Assembly: GCA_900771425.1 (NCBI GenBank)
Contig: CAAGNV010000065.1
Location: 46,938 to 110,937, forward strand
DNA: 64,000 bases
Direction: 5' to 3'
Origin: Bacteroidaceae bacterium
Lineage (GTDB): Bacteria > Bacteroidota > Bacteroidia > Bacteroidales > Bacteroidaceae
Part shown: positions 34,010 through 41,483 of the stretch, one piece after another
Layout: each line of letters opens with the position of its first letter
Numbering within the stretch: the first letter of the stretch is position 1
The notes under the pieces: generated by a model
The model's input: the letters and a program-made list of their open reading frames with translations, nothing else
Told to the model about the DNA's origin: nothing
Database searches by the model: none
Translations under genes and position numbers: made by a program

Positions 34010-36871
34010 TTAGAGTTTCTGCTTAACCTCGATTTCAGCAAATGTCTCAAGTATATCGCCTTCGCGGATGTCGTCGAAGTTGACGATTGAGATACCACAT
34101 TCGAAGTTGGTACCCACTTCCTTGACGTCGTCCTTGAAACGCTTGAGGGCATTGATCTGTCCGGTATAGACCACGATACCGTCGCGAACGACACGTACCT
34201 TGTTGCTGCGCTGTACCTTACCCGAAGTGACGAATGCACCGGCAACGGTTCCGACCTTGGTAATCTTGTAAACCTGACGGACTTCGATGTTGGCAGTGAT
34301 TTCTTCCTTGGTTTCAGGTGCGAGCATGCCTTCCATAGCGCTCTTCACTTCTTCGATTGTATCGTAGATGACTGAGTAGAGACGTATATCGACGCCTTCC
34401 TGATCGGCGAGTGTACGGGCAGCCTTTGACGGACGTACCTGGAAACCGACGATGATGGCATCGGAAGCAGCAGCAAGCGTGACATCGCTCTCTGAGATTT
34501 GACCGACTGCCTTGTGGATGACGTTGACCTGAATCTTTTCGGTCGAGAGTTTGATGAGTGAGTCGCTGAGTGCTTCGATTGAGCCATCGACATCGCCCTT
34601 GACCACGAGGTTGAGTTCCTTGAAGTCGCCGAGTGCGATGCGTCGTCCGAGTTCGTTGAGGTCAACACGCTTGAGTGTACGCAGACCTTGTTCGCGCTTC
34701 AACTGGTCGCGCTTGTGGGCCAATTCGCGGGCTTCCTGTTCTGAATCCATCACGTGGAATGTATCGCCTGCAGTAGGTGCACCGTTGAGACCGAGTATGA
34801 GTGCCGGTTCGGCTGGCAATACCTGCTGTATGCGTTGTCCGCGTTCGTTGAACATTGCCTTGATTTTACCGAAGGCTGTACCTGCCAGTACCACGTCGCC
34901 CTGACGGAGCGTACCGTTCTGTACGAGCACTGTTGCCACGTAGCCTCGTCCCTTGTCGAGTGATGACTCGATGATTGAGCCTGTTGCCTTACGGTTAGGG
35001 TTGGCCTTGAGTTCGAGCATTTCGGCTTCGAGGAGTACTTTCTCCATGAGTTCATCGACTCCGAGGCCTTTCTTTGCTGATATTTCCTGATCCTGATACT
35101 TACCGCCCCAGTCTTCTACGAGGTAGTTCATGCTGGCGAGTTGTTCCTTGATGTGTTCAGGGTTGGCAGTTGGCTTGTCGCACTTGTTGATGGCAAAGAC
35201 CATAGGTACGTTGGCTGCTACGGCGTGTGCGATGGCTTCCTTGGTCTGTGGCATCACGTCGTCGTCGGCAGCGATGATGATGATAGCGATATCGGTTACC
35301 TTGGCACCACGTGCACGCATTGCGGTGAATGCTTCGTGACCTGGTGTATCGAGGAATGTGATGTGCTTTCCGTTAGCCATCTTCACGTTGTATGCGCCGA
35401 TGTGCTGTGTGATACCTCCGGCCTCGCCTGCGATGACGTTTGCCTTACGTATATAGTCGAGGAGTGAAGTCTTACCGTGGTCAACGTGTCCCATGACGGT
35501 GATGACCGGTGCGCGTGGCACGAGGTCTTCGTCGGCATCGACTTCTTCTTCGATGGCATGGGTTACTTCCTCGCTGACGTAGTTGGTAGTGAATCCGAAT
35601 TCTTCTGCCACGATGTTGATTGTCTCGGCATCGAGTCGTTGGTTGATGCTTACCATCATGCCGATGGACATACATGTACCGATGACTTTCGTCACTGGTA
35701 TGTTCATCATGGTAGCAAGTTCGTTAGCCGTTACGAATTCGGTGAGTTGCAGTACCTTGCTGTCGGCTTCGCTGCCTTCTTCGGCTTCGAGTCGATGGCG
35801 TTCGCGCTTTTCCTTGCGGTTCTTGACACCGCTCTTCACTTGTTTTGTGGTGAGTCGTGCCAGTGTTTCCTTTACCTGCTTTGCTACTTCTTCGTCGGTC
35901 AGTTCTACCTTGACTTCCTTCTTCTTGTTCTTTTTCTTTGACTTGCCGCTTCCCTGCTGAGCCTGCTGGTTCTGCTGGTTATTATTAGGCTTGACGCCGC
36001 CCTTCTGTCCGCCGCCGTTGCCGCCGTTAGGTTGGTTGATGGCTGCGTTGATATCGACCTTGCCCTTGTTTATGCGTTGGCGCTTCTTGCGGTCGCCGTT
36101 GTCGCCGTTAGCATCTTTGCTGCCTTGTGGGTCGCGTAGTTTGTTTTTTGCTTCCTGGCGCTGGCGTTCTTTCTCCTCGCGTTCCTTCTTGCGCTCAGCC
36201 TTCGACTTCTTGTCTGGGCGTGTCTTTGAGTTGAGGTTGTCGAGGTCGATAAATCCTACTGTCTTGAAGTTGATAGGATCCGGGGCTTTTGCTTCGGTCT
36301 TTGCCGGTGCAGGTGCGACCGTTGCCACTGGTTCTGCTTTTGCAGGCGTAGAAGTTGCCACAGGTTCTGCCTTTGCCTTTGGTGCAGCTGGTTCTGGCTT
36401 TGGCTGGTTTGGCTGTTCTGCAGGTTTTGCGGGCTTGACTTCGGCTGTCTTTGCAGGTTTGGCTTCGGCTGCTTTATTCTCGGTTGCTTCGGCTGTTTTC
36501 TTCTTGTCGTTGATATTGCCCAGCACCTTGAACTCCGGTTTCTTCTCTGTATTCAGCCGGAAGACGTCCTGTGCAGCCTGTTGCTTTTTCAGTTCGGCTT
36601 CCTTGATTGCCTGTGCCTGACGTTCTTTTTCCTTGCGTTCTGCTTTTTCCTGCGACTCGCGCTCCTTGCGTTTCTGTATGTCGAGCCGTGTCTCCTTGTT
36701 CTTGTCCTTGTCGGCAACGAAGGCATTTACGAGTGCGTTGTATTGTTCGTCAGTGATTTTGGCATTTGGTGTGGCGTCTTCGAGTGCCATACCTTTCTTC
36801 TGCAGGAATTCAGCAACGGTGTTGATTCCTACATTGAGTTCCTTGAGTGCTTTATTTAATCTTACTGGCAT
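34010..36871 (-). CDS. infB: Translation initiation factor IF-2
   Basis: GTPase that brings initiator tRNA to the ribosome. The 953-aa protein has a long, low-complexity N-terminal half rich in Lys, Glu, Ala and Pro with a poly-Lys/Asn/Gln stretch (about residues 100-330), then the G-domain: GHVDHGKTSLLDYIRK (about 460), DTPGHEAF (about 505), NKCDK (about 558). The C-terminal beta-barrels and tRNA-binding C2 domain follow. The start MPVRLNKALKELNVGINT matches Bacteroidota IF-2. Located downstream of nusA as usual. Confidence 0.96.
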   Translation of the reverse strand: MPVRLNKALKELNVGINTVAEFLQKKGMALEDATPNAKITDEQYNALVNAFVADKDKNKETRLDIQKRKERESQEKAERKEKERQAQAIKEAELKKQQAAQDVFRLNTEKKPEFKVLGNINDKKKTAEATENKAAEAKPAKTAEVKPAKPAEQPNQPKPEPAAPKAKAEPVATSTPAKAEPVATVAPAPAKTEAKAPDPINFKTVGFIDLDNLNSKTRPDKKSKAERKKEREEKERQRQEAKNKLRDPQGSKDANGDNGDRKKRQRINKGKVDINAAINQPNGGNGGGQKGGVKPNNNQQNQQAQQGSGKSKKKNKKKEVKVELTDEEVAKQVKETLARLTTKQVKSGVKNRKEKRERHRLEAEEGSEADSKVLQLTEFVTANELATMMNIPVTKVIGTCMSIGMMVSINQRLDAETINIVAEEFGFTTNYVSEEVTHAIEEEVDADEDLVPRAPVITVMGHVDHGKTSLLDYIRKANVIAGEAGGITQHIGAYNVKMANGKHITFLDTPGHEAFTAMRARGAKVTDIAIIIIAADDDVMPQTKEAIAHAVAANVPMVFAINKCDKPTANPEHIKEQLASMNYLVEDWGGKYQDQEISAKKGLGVDELMEKVLLEAEMLELKANPNRKATGSIIESSLDKGRGYVATVLVQNGTLRQGDVVLAGTAFGKIKAMFNERGQRIQQVLPAEPALILGLNGAPTAGDTFHVMDSEQEARELAHKRDQLKREQGLRTLKRVDLNELGRRIALGDFKELNLVVKGDVDGSIEALSDSLIKLSTEKIQVNVIHKAVGQISESDVTLAAASDAIIVGFQVRPSKAARTLADQEGVDIRLYSVIYDTIEEVKSAMEGMLAPETKEEITANIEVRQVYKITKVGTVAGAFVTSGKVQRSNKVRVVRDGIVVYTGQINALKRFKDDVKEVGTNFECGISIVNFDDIREGDILETFAEIEVKQKL

Positions 36872-36912
36872 TCTTTACTTGAATTGAAATGGTGAAAATG
36901 ATGAATTGAAAC

Positions 36913-38181
36913 TTAGTCCTCGAATTCAGCTCTGAGTATGCGCAATACGTCATCGACGGTGTCTTCCTCGAGGTCTGCCTTTTCGATGAGTATGTCGCGC
37001 GGAGCATCGAGTACGGCGCGTGCCGTGTCGAGTCCGAGTTTCTTGATTGCGTCGATTACCCACTGTTCGATTTCGTCGTTGAATTCGTCGAGGTAGATAT
37101 CGTCGATGTTCTTTTCGTCTTCGTCAAGTTCACGGAATACGTCGATGGTGTATTCTGTGAGCATACTTGCCAGTTTGATGTTCATACCGTTCTTACCGAT
37201 GGCAAGTGAAACTTGGTCAGGGTTTAGGTAAACTTCTGCCTTGCGGCTTTCCTCGTTAAGTGAGATTGAGTTGACACGTGCCGGCGCCAGTGCTCGCTGG
37301 ATGAGCAGTTTGTCGTTGGACGTGTAGTTGATCACATCGATGCTCTCGTTGTTCAGTTCACGTACGATTCCGTGAATACGGCTTCCCTTTACTCCGACGC
37401 ATGCTCCGACTGGGTCGATGCGTTCGTTGTAGCTTTCGACTGCAATCTTGGCGCGTTCGCCTGGTATGCGTGCTATCTTGTGGATGGTGATGAGTCCGTC
37501 GTTGATTTCAGGTACTTCCTGTTCGAGGAGTCGGCGGAGGAAGTCTGGCGATGTACGGCTGAGGATAATCTTTGGATTGTTGTTGAGGTTATCTACTCGG
37601 AGTACGAGTGCGCGTGCTGTCTCGCCCTTGTGGAAGAATTGCAGCGGGATTTGTTCCTGCTTTGGCAGTATCATCTCGTTGCCTTCGTCGTCGAGGAGGA
37701 GCATCTCACGTTTCCAGATTTGATATACTTCGCCTGTGATGACGGTACCGACCTTGTCCTTGTACTTGTTATAGAGGTTGTCGTGTTCCAGTTCCAGAAT
37801 CTTCGAAGCCATGGTCTGTCGCAGGTTGAGGATTGTGCGTCGGCCGAAGTCTGAGAAGTTGAGTCGTTCGGCATAGTCTTCGCCTACCTCATAGTCGGCG
37901 TCAATCTTCTGTGCTTCGCTGAGGCTGATCTGGGTGTTTTCGTCCTCAAGGTCCTCGTCGGCAACTACCTCGCGGTTGCGATAGATTTCGAAGTCGCCCT
38001 TGTCGGGGTTCATGATGATGTTATAGTTCTCGTCGGTTCCGTACTGTTTCTGAATGACGCTACGGAATGAATCCTCTATCACGCTGACGAGGATTGTGCG
38101 GTCGATGCCCTTGGTCTCCTTGAATTCCTTGAAGGTTTCCATGAGGCTGACCTGCTCTACGTTAGTGGTTTTCTTTGCCAT
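36913..38181 (-). CDS. nusA: Transcription termination/antitermination factor NusA
   Basis: Binds RNA polymerase and nascent RNA to modulate pausing, termination and antitermination. The 422-aa protein starts MAKKTTNVEQVSLMETFKEF and has the NusA N-terminal domain, an S1 domain (VGTVITGEVYQIWKREMLLL) and two KH domains (DPVGACVGVKGSRIHGIVRE and VSLAIGKNGMNIKLASMLTE). A short acidic C-terminal end replaces the repeats of E. coli NusA, as usual outside gamma-proteobacteria. A longer frame (start 38244) lacks family support. Confidence 0.95.
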   Translation of the reverse strand: MAKKTTNVEQVSLMETFKEFKETKGIDRTILVSVIEDSFRSVIQKQYGTDENYNIIMNPDKGDFEIYRNREVVADEDLEDENTQISLSEAQKIDADYEVGEDYAERLNFSDFGRRTILNLRQTMASKILELEHDNLYNKYKDKVGTVITGEVYQIWKREMLLLDDEGNEMILPKQEQIPLQFFHKGETARALVLRVDNLNNNPKIILSRTSPDFLRRLLEQEVPEINDGLITIHKIARIPGERAKIAVESYNERIDPVGACVGVKGSRIHGIVRELNNESIDVINYTSNDKLLIQRALAPARVNSISLNEESRKAEVYLNPDQVSLAIGKNGMNIKLASMLTEYTIDVFRELDEDEKNIDDIYLDEFNDEIEQWVIDAIKKLGLDTARAVLDAPRDILIEKADLEEDTVDDVLRILRAEFED

Positions 38182-38288
38182 TTTATATTTAGTTTTATTA
38201 TGAGTCAGTTTGTTCCGGGGAGTATCATGCCTTGCCGGCGCCATAGGTCCGTACCCCGATTCGCCGGCACCGTCGGCCGGTTACGGCT

Positions 38289-38753
38289 TCAGAAGTCGAT
38301 TACGGCCTTCACCCACTTGGCTTCGCCGTATGCGAACTGGCGTGTCACGTCGGCAAGCACAGGACGCTTCTTGCCTTCCACCTTCTGCTTTTCCTTGTAA
38401 TCGACGGTAAAGCACTCGTCGGTGGCATCGGCGAGCACTCCGGTGATTTTCTTGCCTTCGGCTGTCATCACCTCAACCTCGCTGCCTACAAGGTTCTTGT
38501 ATTGCTGCAGCACTTTCAGCGGTTGACCGATGCCGGCCGAGCCCACTTCGAGTTCGTAGTCCTCCACCTCGCGGTCAAAGTGTTCTTCGATGAATCGGCT
38601 GAGCTGACAGCAGTCGTCAATCCATACGCCGTCCTTGTGGTCGATTTCCACGGTTATCTTGTTTTCTTTGTCCACATCGATGCTTACGAGGAAATATTCT
38701 TTTCCCTCAAGCCATTCTTCGCATACTTGCTTAACTTTTTCTTGACTTATCAT
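38289..38753 (-). CDS. rimP: Ribosome maturation factor RimP
   Basis: Needed for maturation of the 30S subunit. With the start MISQEKVKQVCEEWLEGKEY the protein is 154 aa and has the two RimP domains (ELEVGSAGIGQPLKVLQQYK near residue 70, and the SH3-like C-terminal part). A longer frame starts at 38846, but this lies beyond the -7 box at 38819-38826, so it cannot be on the same transcript. First gene of rimP-nusA-infB. Confidence 0.93.
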   Translation of the reverse strand: MISQEKVKQVCEEWLEGKEYFLVSIDVDKENKITVEIDHKDGVWIDDCCQLSRFIEEHFDREVEDYELEVGSAGIGQPLKVLQQYKNLVGSEVEVMTAEGKKITGVLADATDECFTVDYKEKQKVEGKKRPVLADVTRQFAYGEAKWVKAVIDF

Positions 38754-38818
38754 TCTTGTTGATGAATTAGAAATTAAAAGGAGGGTCTTTTCAGGCCCTC
38801 CATCATTCATTCTGGGTG

Positions 38819-38849
38819 CAAAGTTAAGAAATATTTGCAATTCCACAAA
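38819..38849 (-). promoter_or_regulatory. Promoter of the rimP-nusA-infB operon
   Basis: On the minus strand TTTG (38846-38849), 19 bases, TAACTTTG (38819-38826): a perfect match to the Bacteroidota -33/-7 consensus with ideal spacing. It lies 66 bases before the rimP ATG. Confidence 0.85.
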
Positions 38850-38954
38850 GCAAACAAGTACATTTTTTCGTTTTATTTCCTCATTTCATACGCTTTCGAG
38901 GGCATTCCGCTGTTTTTTTGTGCCGATTCCACACATTATACATAAATAAAGCAA

Positions 38955-39240
38955 GTTATTAAAGCGGCCTGTAGGGCCAGCCACGCAGTGCCAATAGCCC
39001 AATGGCAAGCATAGCGACGCCTTGGGATGCAGAGGGCATCAGTATGAGGACGCCTTGCAAAGGCAAAAGCATTTCCATGGGGGCATGGGCAGTTTTGCAT
39101 GACGAGGCTTTTGCCCCTTCAGGGCGTACCTCTCCTATCCATATTCTCCCCCAGGGTGTCGCTCTGCTCTGCCCTGGGCTATGTGCTCACTACCCTTTCA
39201 GGGTGTTCATCCTCAGCGTCAGATGTTTCTGAGCTTGCGA
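38955..39240. repeat. REP-like intergenic repeat unit, copy 1
   Basis: Begins GTTATTAAAGCGGCCTGTAG, followed by GCCCAATGGCAAGCATAGCG and CGCCTTGGGATGCAGA. The same stretch recurs at 63928-64000. Further on, CCCAGGGTGTCGCTCTGCTC with CTGCCCTGGG forms an imperfect inverted counterpart. Comparable GC-rich palindromic units are known as scattered intergenic repeats in many Bacteroidota. No coding potential seen. Confidence 0.7.
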
Positions 39241-39530
39241 AACTTGAGTGAATAAAGCAAGTTTCGCATGTGCTCAGAACTTGCAGTCGTTTAGTTGTCT
39301 GGGAAAAGTTACCACAGCAATACAAGCAACCAATGGCAATATCCCCAAACAACTAAACCACTAAATAACCAAACCATCGAGACTCATATACACTGCCATT
39401 CGTTAATTGCGAAATTAGCAATTACGTGATTTTGGCGGAGGCCGAAGTTGCGAATTTGTTAACTTCAGCCTTTACGCGTTTGCCGATTCAGCCTAATCTT
39501 AATAGTCAAGGAGTTAGTTGCACGGAAAAC

Positions 39531-39632
39531 GCACCATAGGTCTTCGGGGCTGAAGATTTGGTTCTTATCGCCCGAAGATCCAAATCTTATTGCCCGAAGA
39601 ACCAAATCTTCCGACGCTAAGATTTGGCTGCG
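39531..39632. repeat. Phased array core, copy 3 (no flanks)
   Basis: Five units start at 39531, 39553, 39575, 39597 and 39619, again 22 bp apart. Unit 1 reads AAGATTTGGTTCTT, unit 2 is a hybrid (AAGATCCAAATCTT), unit 3 reads AAGAACCAAATCTT, and unit 4 begins AAGATTTGGC. The TGCATAAATATGCA end boxes and TGATAATCA box are absent at the expected distances, so this is a core without the 283-bp frame. Confidence 0.85.
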
Positions 39633-39778
39633 TCGTCGCGAAGACCTGCGAAGTGTTAAAATTTAACATTGGTTCAGTTAATATTTAACATTTGCGGTTG
39701 GACGCTTGCGTTTACCTGTATTTTTATCTTAATCTTTAAATTTATACTCATACGATAGATATTTAGAAAAATTATTAT

Positions 39779-39786
39779 TACCTTTG
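39779..39786 (+). promoter_or_regulatory. -7 box upstream of the FISUMP-domain gene
   Basis: TACCTTTG on the plus strand fits TAnnTTTG. The leader to the ATG at 39882 is about 90 bases and contains a perfect 7-bp hairpin (39845-39869) with arms CAGCAGT and ACTGCTG ending 13 bases before the ATG. Confidence 0.6.
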
Positions 39787-39881
39787 TCGCCATTAAGGGA
39801 AGTTGAATAAATGATTCATTACTTTCACACTGTCAAAAAGGCTTCAGCAGTGGCTTCAAACGACTGCTGACAAAACATGAC

Positions 39882-40664
39882 ATGGAGAACATGAAAAAGG
39901 ACAATCGAATAAAAATCAGCATCTACTGCATAGGTGGTCTGGTGGCGGCAGCCTTTATCTGGTACATGGCAAGCAAGATATATGATTCGGAGAAGATAAA
40001 GGGTGAAGCGGCAGAAATGTCGTCCAAAATGCACCACACCTACGTTGACCTCGGACTTTCAGTAAAATGGGCTACATGCAACGTAGGAGCCATCACTCCC
40101 GAACAATACGGCGATAAATACGCATGGGGTGAGACCGAACCGAAGAAACAATATCTTTGGCGCACGTACAAGCACTGCAGGCAGGGACAGACTACACTGA
40201 CCAAATACTGCACAGACAAGCAATTCGGAAAGGTTGACGGCAAGACACGCCTCGACCCCTGCGACGATGTGGCTCACGTAAAATGGGGCGGCGAATGGCG
40301 TATGCCCACATACGAGGAAATCCTGGAGTTGCAGGAGAAATGCACCTGGACCGAGTGTTTCGTCAACGGCGTACAAGGCTACAAGATAAAGAGCGAGGTC
40401 ACGGGCAACTACATATTCCTGCCTGAAGCCGGATTTATATACAACAGCCGTACATACGACAAGGAGCATGAGTCGAGCTACAAACTACGCAGCAATCCCA
40501 ACGGCGGCATTGACCATTCACACGGTTGTTGTCACTACTGGACAAGCACCCTCGACAGTTCGTGGAGCCCTGATGCCAAGAGCCTTATCGTAGGCAACAG
40601 AAAAAAGGAGTCAGGACTTCATCAGCGTGCATACGGACGTTCCGTCAGACCTGTCCACCCATAG
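39882..40664 (+). CDS. Membrane-anchored FISUMP-domain protein
   Basis: A 260-aa protein with a short cytoplasmic start, one hydrophobic helix (IKISIYCIGGLVAAAFIWYM, residues 10-29) and an external domain. The domain has the pattern of the Fibrobacter major paralogous (FISUMP) family: YVDLGLSVKWATCNVGA, GDKYAWGETEPKKQYLW, GGEWRMPTYEEILEL, YHWTSTLDSS-like HYWTSTLDSSWSPDAKS and GRSVRPVHP at the end. The family is abundant in gut Bacteroidales but its role is unknown. Alternative start three codons later. Own promoter. Confidence 0.85.
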   Translation: MENMKKDNRIKISIYCIGGLVAAAFIWYMASKIYDSEKIKGEAAEMSSKMHHTYVDLGLSVKWATCNVGAITPEQYGDKYAWGETEPKKQYLWRTYKHCRQGQTTLTKYCTDKQFGKVDGKTRLDPCDDVAHVKWGGEWRMPTYEEILELQEKCTWTECFVNGVQGYKIKSEVTGNYIFLPEAGFIYNSRTYDKEHESSYKLRSNPNGGIDHSHGCCHYWTSTLDSSWSPDAKSLIVGNRKKESGLHQRAYGRSVRPVHP

Positions 40665-40884
40665 CCTTTGTAACTGCCATGCTATTGAACGGCACCTGAT
40701 TCAGGCCGAACGGACTATATTCAAAACCAACGGCATGCTACAACAAATAAAAATGTAGAAAAAAGTCACAGACGATTAAACCTTTTTCGTTTTACATATT
40801 CAAAGAATCGTAGGCACAAGAAACAAAGCCCACAATCGATAACTTAATTAACAACAAATCAACAATTAAAAACAAAAGAAGATT

Positions 40885-41313
40885 ATGAAGAAATTCTTTT
40901 TAGCAATCGTTGCAATGGTATGCACTATGAGTGCTTTCGCACAGTTCCCAGGTGGTGGTCAGATGCCTTCAGCTGAAGAAATGGCTACACGTCAGGCTAC
41001 AACTCTCAAGGACTCTCTCCAGCTCAACGACGAGACTTACAAGAAGGTTTACGACCTTTACCTCAACCAGACTAAGGAAATGCAGAAGATGATGGAAGAA
41101 ATGATGAACGGCGGCGGTCAGGGTGCCCCTTCATTCGATCCACAGGCTATGCAGGAACGTCAGAAGAAGCAGACTGAAGCTTTCAAGGCAGTCCTCTCTG
41201 AAGAACAATTCAAGAAGTACGAAGAAATGCAGCAGAACCAGCGTCGTCGTATGATGCAGCAGTTCGGCGGCGGCCAAGGCTTCGGCGGCGGTTTCGGCGG
41301 TCCTCGTCAATAA
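40885..41313 (+). CDS. Small secreted Met/Gln/Gly-rich protein, Spy-like
   Basis: A 142-aa exported protein: signal peptide MKKFFLAIVAMVCTMSAFA, then a helical, highly charged middle (LKDSLQLNDETYKKVYDLYL, KEMQKMMEEMMNG, QMQERQKKQTEAFKAVLSEEQ-like segments) and a Gly/Phe-rich tail. The LxLxxEQ and LSEEQFKKYEEM patterns recall the Spy/CpxP chaperone family and the related small periplasmic DUF4890-type proteins of Bacteroidales. The function is inferred to be periplasmic stress or chaperoning. Monocistronic, with AAGAAGATT before the ATG and a strong terminator behind. Confidence 0.75.
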   Translation: MKKFFLAIVAMVCTMSAFAQFPGGGQMPSAEEMATRQATTLKDSLQLNDETYKKVYDLYLNQTKEMQKMMEEMMNGGGQGAPSFDPQAMQERQKKQTEAFKAVLSEEQFKKYEEMQQNQRRRMMQQFGGGQGFGGGFGGPRQ

Positions 41314-41376
41314 TCAGAAATACCATACACATATAATATATATGGAATAAAGACATTCCATGGAAGACACAAGAAT

Positions 41377-41410
41377 AAAGGACGGACACGATGAGTGCCT
41401 GTCCTTTTTT
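41377..41410 (+). terminator. Terminator after the Spy-like gene
   Basis: Arms AAAGGAC (41377-41383) and GTCCTTT (41401-41407), with partly paired inner bases, are followed by T-rich sequence (TTTTTTGTTATTTTTT). It sits about 65 bases past the stop and overlaps the longest possible frame of the next gene, which therefore must start later. Confidence 0.8.
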
Positions 41411-41454
41411 GTTATTTTTTCTTAAAGGATTATTGTTGATAGACAATTATTTCG

Positions 41455-41462
41455 TATTTTTG
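41455..41462 (+). promoter_or_regulatory. -7 box of the TPR protein gene
   Basis: TATTTTTG fits TAnnTTTG and lies 21 bases before the ATG at 41484; TTGTTG at 41433-41438 is a poor -33 candidate. Confidence 0.55.
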
Positions 41463-41483
41463 CAAGCGAAACGTAAAATACGC

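Larger units (their letters stand above)
38850..39881. other. Repeat-rich divergent intergenic region
   Basis: About 1 kb without a gene between rimP and the FISUMP protein gene. It contains a REP-like repeat unit (38955-39240), a perfect hairpin with arms GCGAAACTTG and CAAGTTTCGC (39237-39267), words such as CTAAACCACTAAATAACC (39348-39375), the phased-array core copy 3 (39531-39632) and the promoter at 39779-39786. Confidence 0.75.
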
